NCBI GenBank assembly: GCA_018907035.1
Contig: JACCIC010000003.1
Span: 7,795,001 to 7,859,000, forward strand
Length of the DNA: 64,000 nucleotides
Source of the DNA: Sycobia sp. Sy_11
Lineage: Eukaryota; Arthropoda; Insecta; Hymenoptera; Epichrysomallidae
Direction: 5' to 3'
Shown here: positions 59,837 through 64,000 of the stretch, one piece after another
Layout: each line of letters opens with the position of its first letter
How positions within the stretch are numbered: the first letter of the stretch is position 1
Notes under the pieces: model-generated
Seen by the model: the letters and a program-made list of their open reading frames with translations, nothing else
Told to the model about the DNA's origin: nothing
The model's database searches: none
Position numbers and translations under genes: made by a program

Positions 59837-60826
59837 ATGGCATCTTTATGTAAGCAAGCGATTTTTCAGGTTTCGAAACGTTCCCTGCATATGTCCGTCT
59901 ATAGATTAGGTAAATAGAAAAAGCCAGTTGCCGTATCACGTAAGATCTTTCCAACCCTGTTATACTTATGTCTGTTTATCGTGCTTATATTACGTAATGT
60001 AAGGGTGAAAACTTCTGTAAGTGTAAAAATTTATCCTTACGTTTACGACAACATGAAATGTTCTTTCGTATTACAATTTTTTATAATCTTTGTCGTCCTC
60101 TTTTTTAGCAAAAGATCAACTACCCGACCCACTCGATCTAGCCACTGGCGTTGAAAAAGCAGAATTACTCGCTAATTTAGCTGGAAATGACGTTAGTATT
60201 TTTAGTATTTTTATTTTTGAAATAATTTTTAATTTTTGATAAATTATGAGTTTTCATGATTTTTTGTTCTAAAATGAGATGTTTTCTGTAAGATAAAATT
60301 GAATGATACAATTATCATATGATTAAAAAGAAAAAGAGAATAACAATGAAATATAAACATATCATCAAATTATTAAATAATGCTAAATTAAAATTTAAGC
60401 TCAATATTTTATCATATTTTCAAAATGGAAATATTCTTTGAGTATTCTTCTTTAAATATAATACTTTCAGTAGTATGTTCTAAAATATTTTGTTCATATA
60501 TTATAAAAATCTATATTTAGTTCTTAAACGTTATTTAAGTAATATTTGAATACTTTATTAAAACTTTTAAACATTTATTTTAATAAATATATCTTGAGAT
60601 AAAAATAATATTGTTATTGATTTTATATAAATAAAAGATTTTAATTATATAAAGTATAAATATTATTTATTCATTGTTTTATTTAAAATTTTTAAATAAC
60701 TACTATTGTAAATCTTCTATTATTTATGAAATTTAAGTTGAAAGTAGAAAATTATTTTAAAGTGCAAAATATTTTAAAATCAAGTTCTTTTTCAAAAATA
60801 TTTACTGATAACATAAGAATATTATA

Positions 60827-60883
<57 letters not shown>

Positions 60884-61135
60884 TTCTATGTAATTGTAAT
60901 CTAATTTTTTGTATAGGATCCTTTTGATACAAAAGTTCTGAAAAGAGGACCAGGTACAAAAGAATGTCCAAATCTAGTCGGTAGTTATTTTAAAAGTCGT
61001 CTGGTTGGTTGTATTTGCGAAGAAGATCAGCTTCACATCAACTGGATGTGGCTTCACAAAGGAAATCCACGAAGATGTGAATGTGGTCATTGGTTCAAAC
61101 TAGTTGATCGAGCTCCATTCGAATTCAAAGAATAA
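59837..61135 (+). CDS. COX5B: Cytochrome c oxidase subunit 5B, mitochondrial
   Basis: Nuclear-encoded zinc-binding subunit of respiratory complex IV, on the matrix side of the inner membrane. Exons 59837-59909, 60109-60191 and 60917-61135, 124 residues. Exon 1 gives a basic, amphipathic import presequence (MASLCKQAIFQVSKRSLHMS); it joins exon 2 (KDQLPDPLDLATGVEKAELL) in phase 1. Exon 3 carries DPFDTKVLKRGPGTKE, the zinc ligand pair GCICEED, WMWLHKG, and the second pair RCECGHWFKL, which has the insect C-x-C spacing. Donors are GTAAAT and GTTAGT. AATAAA near 61303. Convergent with PEX13, about 790 bp between stops. A TA tract lies in intron 2. Confidence 0.96.
60831..60879. repeat. (TA)n microsatellite
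   Basis: TA tract in COX5B intron 2, about 40 bp before the acceptor. Confidence 0.95.
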
Positions 61136-61922
61136 TCGATTGGCTGGAATAAGCTAGTCAATTGTTTCAACCATCAACTTTAGAATTAATGCATTACATT
61201 AGATATTATGAAGCTTTAGGGTGGAACTTACATTCATCATACATCTTTTCTTTTTTATTAAAAAAGTTGTTGAAATTCAATACCTAAATGTAAATTAATT
61301 GTAATAAAAAAAGAATGTGATGTTGAAAATAACTGAAAGAATTAACTGTTTCCCTGAAATTCATTTTTATTACTCTAAAAATAAAGATTGTTTAAAATAT
61401 TATATTTAAGTTTATGAAATACTGAAATATTCATATATCACCAGTAAGTTTTCTGGAACTACAAGGAAAGAGAATTATAAAAAATCTACAGTTATATAAA
61501 TAGATTTCCCATTTTTATTTTCATATAGTATAACATAACCAAAAAAATTATTACTACAACATATTTTTATAAAATTTAAAGATTTAGATAGTCCTATTAA
61601 AACTACGTCAGTACCTCTATAGAAATTACAATAAACATAAATACCAAGGAAATTGATCCATCAGTTTGCTAATATTATTAAATTGACATTGTAAAGTTGC
61701 CATTAATTACAATAAAATTATGCATGACAATAATAATATAACACCATTTTATCATATAAAGTTTTCTGCTCTTTTACTTTAAAAAATAAATCTAGAATCA
61801 TGACTTAGAATGTGTTCAAAACTTTGTTTCACATTATTTAAGCTACTAGATTATAAATAACAAAAATTTGATATTTGTATAAAATAAAATAAAAATATTT
61901 TTATTTAATTATTTTGATTTAA
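61136..61922. other. Shared 3' flank of COX5B and PEX13
   Basis: AT-rich, likely the 3' untranslated regions of both convergent genes; nothing else seen. Confidence 0.6.
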
Positions 61923-64000
61923 TTAGAAAATATTTTTATTTTTTGATTCAACAATATTATTATCTTTATTTTTATCAAAGTCACTGATTTCTTGAGATTC
62001 AGAGCATTGTTTTATATTTAATGATTCATCTTTAACCATCGAAGGATTTGCTGTTTGGGATTGATTTGACTCAGACATCTTTTTTAATTGTCCAACAACT
62101 GTGACATAAGCTGAAGGAATTAAGCCTACATTTATACTATCAGTAGCTCTCCACCATCCAGGTAAGTTTTTTGGCTGCAATGACTTAGGCGCAATCCATA
62201 CTTTCTGACCAGTTTTTAAAGATAATTCTTCAGATGAAGCAGGGTTAAAATCGTAAATGGCATTGGCAGTATATACTGGCTCTTTTGTTTGCAACCATTC
62301 TTTTGGATTATTAACTAAAACAGAAATAAAATTTAAATAAGTCCATAAATTAAGTATGTTGAAAAATTTTTGGACTTGTTTGTACTCCGAGATATCTGGT
62401 ATAAAATTGATACAGTTTGTATTCATGTAAAACTAGCTCCTATTAATAGAGTGTCAACTTAGTTTGTACTAATCAGTCTAGTCAAAATAGAAGCAGCAAC
62501 AGTGGAAACAAATATACTTGAACTTTTATGAATATAATCTGTTTATCAAATAATCCAGTAGATCTCGGATTCTAAACAGGTCTGTACATATTTAGGGATG
62601 ATTTAATAGAACAATAATTATTTATAAAGAGATTTCATATTTTAAAATTAAGGACTTAAATTAAAAAAATTATCTTAATAAAATATAAATCGTAATTTAT
62701 TACACAATTGATGTTCTTATTAAAATTAATTTATAGAATTTATACCATGGAACAGTAGAGACAACTATTAATAACTTCTTTAATAGATAAAATGTAATTT
62801 CTAATCAAAATTAATTTAATTAAAATATTTAATAATTGATATCAATAAAATTTTTAATATATCTTATAAAGTGCTTGTCACATAATATTATGAAAGGTTG
62901 ATATAAATATGAAATTACCATCAATATTTAAATTTTGGGCATTTTTCACTAATCGATGTATTAAATAAGGGGTTGCAAAAAGAATGCTGAAAAACAAAAA
63001 TATTGGCCAGGAAGATGCTCCAGCTTGTTCAGAGTTTCCATTCATAACTTCTGTTATTGTTTCTTTCCATACCATTTCACTATCTATATCTTGTTTTCTC
63101 AGTCCTATAAAAATTCAATAAGAATTTAACCTGAAGTTCAAGTTGTATGAGACAGCATTACATTACGTTTCATAATGATTTACTTACCAACAATATACTT
63201 AACTTTTAAATATAGCCATTTCATAAAGCGTAATAACGCAAAACTGCTTAAAAGTTGCCTCAACATTGTTCTTAATTTTCCCATATTTTCAGCCACTCCT
63301 AATATAGCTCTAAATGAGCTTCTCATGGCAAAAAATGTTGATTCTAACATCATTGTCACGGAAGAAAATGTATGAACCATAGCCTCTATTGATTGAAAAG
63401 CTGGTCTTGTACTTTCTTCCGCAAATTGTACAAATCTAATTTAAATGAAAATGATTTTAAAATTCTTTATTAATTTAATTCGGTTATTCATACTTTTTAT
63501 TAAAGAAATCAATTGAAATACCTATTTTCTACATCACCACTTGGACCTCCCCATTGATTCTGTCTATACATTGAATAATTTGGATAAGATCCATATCCCA
63601 TACCTAAGCTATTGTATCCACCTATACCAATACTATTCCAATTAGAATTATATCCATAGCCACCCATATAAGAATTAACTGGATTGTAAGACTGGTAAGT
63701 TGAAACAGATCTACGAGGTGGCACAGGTGGAGGGGCTGTTACAGGTATACCAGCAATTCCCATGGATGTGCTGAGTATATCATGATATATTAATACAAAA
63801 AAATAAAAAGTTATTATCCATCATCTTTAAGTATAATATAAACATTCTTTAAATATACACTTAATATATACAATAATGCAATTTATTTTTATAACCATTT
63901 ATTCTATTTTATTTTTATTAATTCTATATGATTGTATATATTATTAATCGATGCTAAATTATTAAAATATTTACCTATCTATAACATTTGGTGTACAGCG
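61923..64000 (-). CDS. PEX13: Peroxisomal membrane protein PEX13 (N-terminus beyond window)
   Basis: Docking component for import of matrix proteins into peroxisomes; its SH3 domain binds PEX14 and PEX5. Exons (high to low): partial 64000-63975, 63770-63522, 63435-63188, 63104-62919, 62314-61923, giving 366 visible residues, all in phase. Landmarks: proline motif TAPPPVPPRRS, Tyr/Gly-rich segment (YMGGYGYNSNWNSIGIGGYN), RFVQFAEESTRPAFQSIEAM, membrane-embedded ASSWPIFLFFSILFATPYLI, SH3 domain at roughly 250-315 (ANAIYDFNPASSEELSLKTG, GWWRAT, VGLIPSAYV), and a polar Ser/Asn/Lys-rich tail. An open frame upstream of the last exon (to 62426) is intron. The right edge cuts the first exon(s) and the promoter. 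Confidence 0.95.

Noticed and set aside
59682..59954. 90-codon minus-strand open frame
   Set aside because: Antisense of the COX5B promoter and first exon; composition gives no family resemblance.
62315..62426. N-terminal extension of the last PEX13 open frame
   Set aside because: It lies upstream of a clear acceptor (CTGTTTTAG) and does not match PEX13; the spliced form joins in phase.

Overview
The window is nuclear DNA of an insect and looks hymenopteran, perhaps an ant. The DNA is strongly AT-rich, introns are bounded by GT-AG, and simple repeats are dense, including more than a dozen long TA tracts. Decayed mariner, gypsy and BEL elements are present, a short TTAGG run occurs, and every recognised protein is closest to the insect form of its family. 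The species cannot be read from the sequence alone.

Layout. 1-12946: AT-rich DNA with a GC-richer, GA/TA-repeat-studded stretch at about 1.4-3.5 kb (a possible promoter or leader of the next gene), a TTAA-flanked MITE at 9.47-9.79 kb, and no resolved gene. 12947-24260 (+): diaphanous, the formin of actin assembly, 14 coding exons seen and the short first exon not firmly placed. The exon ending at 22444 stays open for a further 332 codons if its donor is not used, giving a possible long-tailed isoform. 25690-27228: a complete hammerhead ribozyme motif about 150 bp from a decayed mariner with recognisable end repeats. 31133-32269 (+): single-exon RBM17/SPF45 splicing factor. 34305-38552 (+): SLC10A7-type membrane transporter in five exons. 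39155-46432 (-): swm/RBM26-27 RNA-binding protein in 11 exons. 48676-50485 (-): ribosomal protein L9 with a candidate C/D snoRNA in its first coding intron. 51.8-57.3 kb: a transposon graveyard (a mariner split by a solo LTR, a gypsy pol relic, a BEL gag relic). 59837-61135 (+): cytochrome c oxidase subunit 5B. 61923 to past the right edge (-): the peroxin PEX13.

The genes are unrelated housekeeping loci rather than an operon-like system. SLC10A7 and swm converge, as do COX5B and PEX13. Exon joins were worked out by hand from reading frame, splice-site consensus and family resemblance; no alignment or database search was run. The most interesting items are the hammerhead ribozyme, the diaphanous read-through tail, the snoRNA candidate, and the nested LTR-in-mariner insertion.
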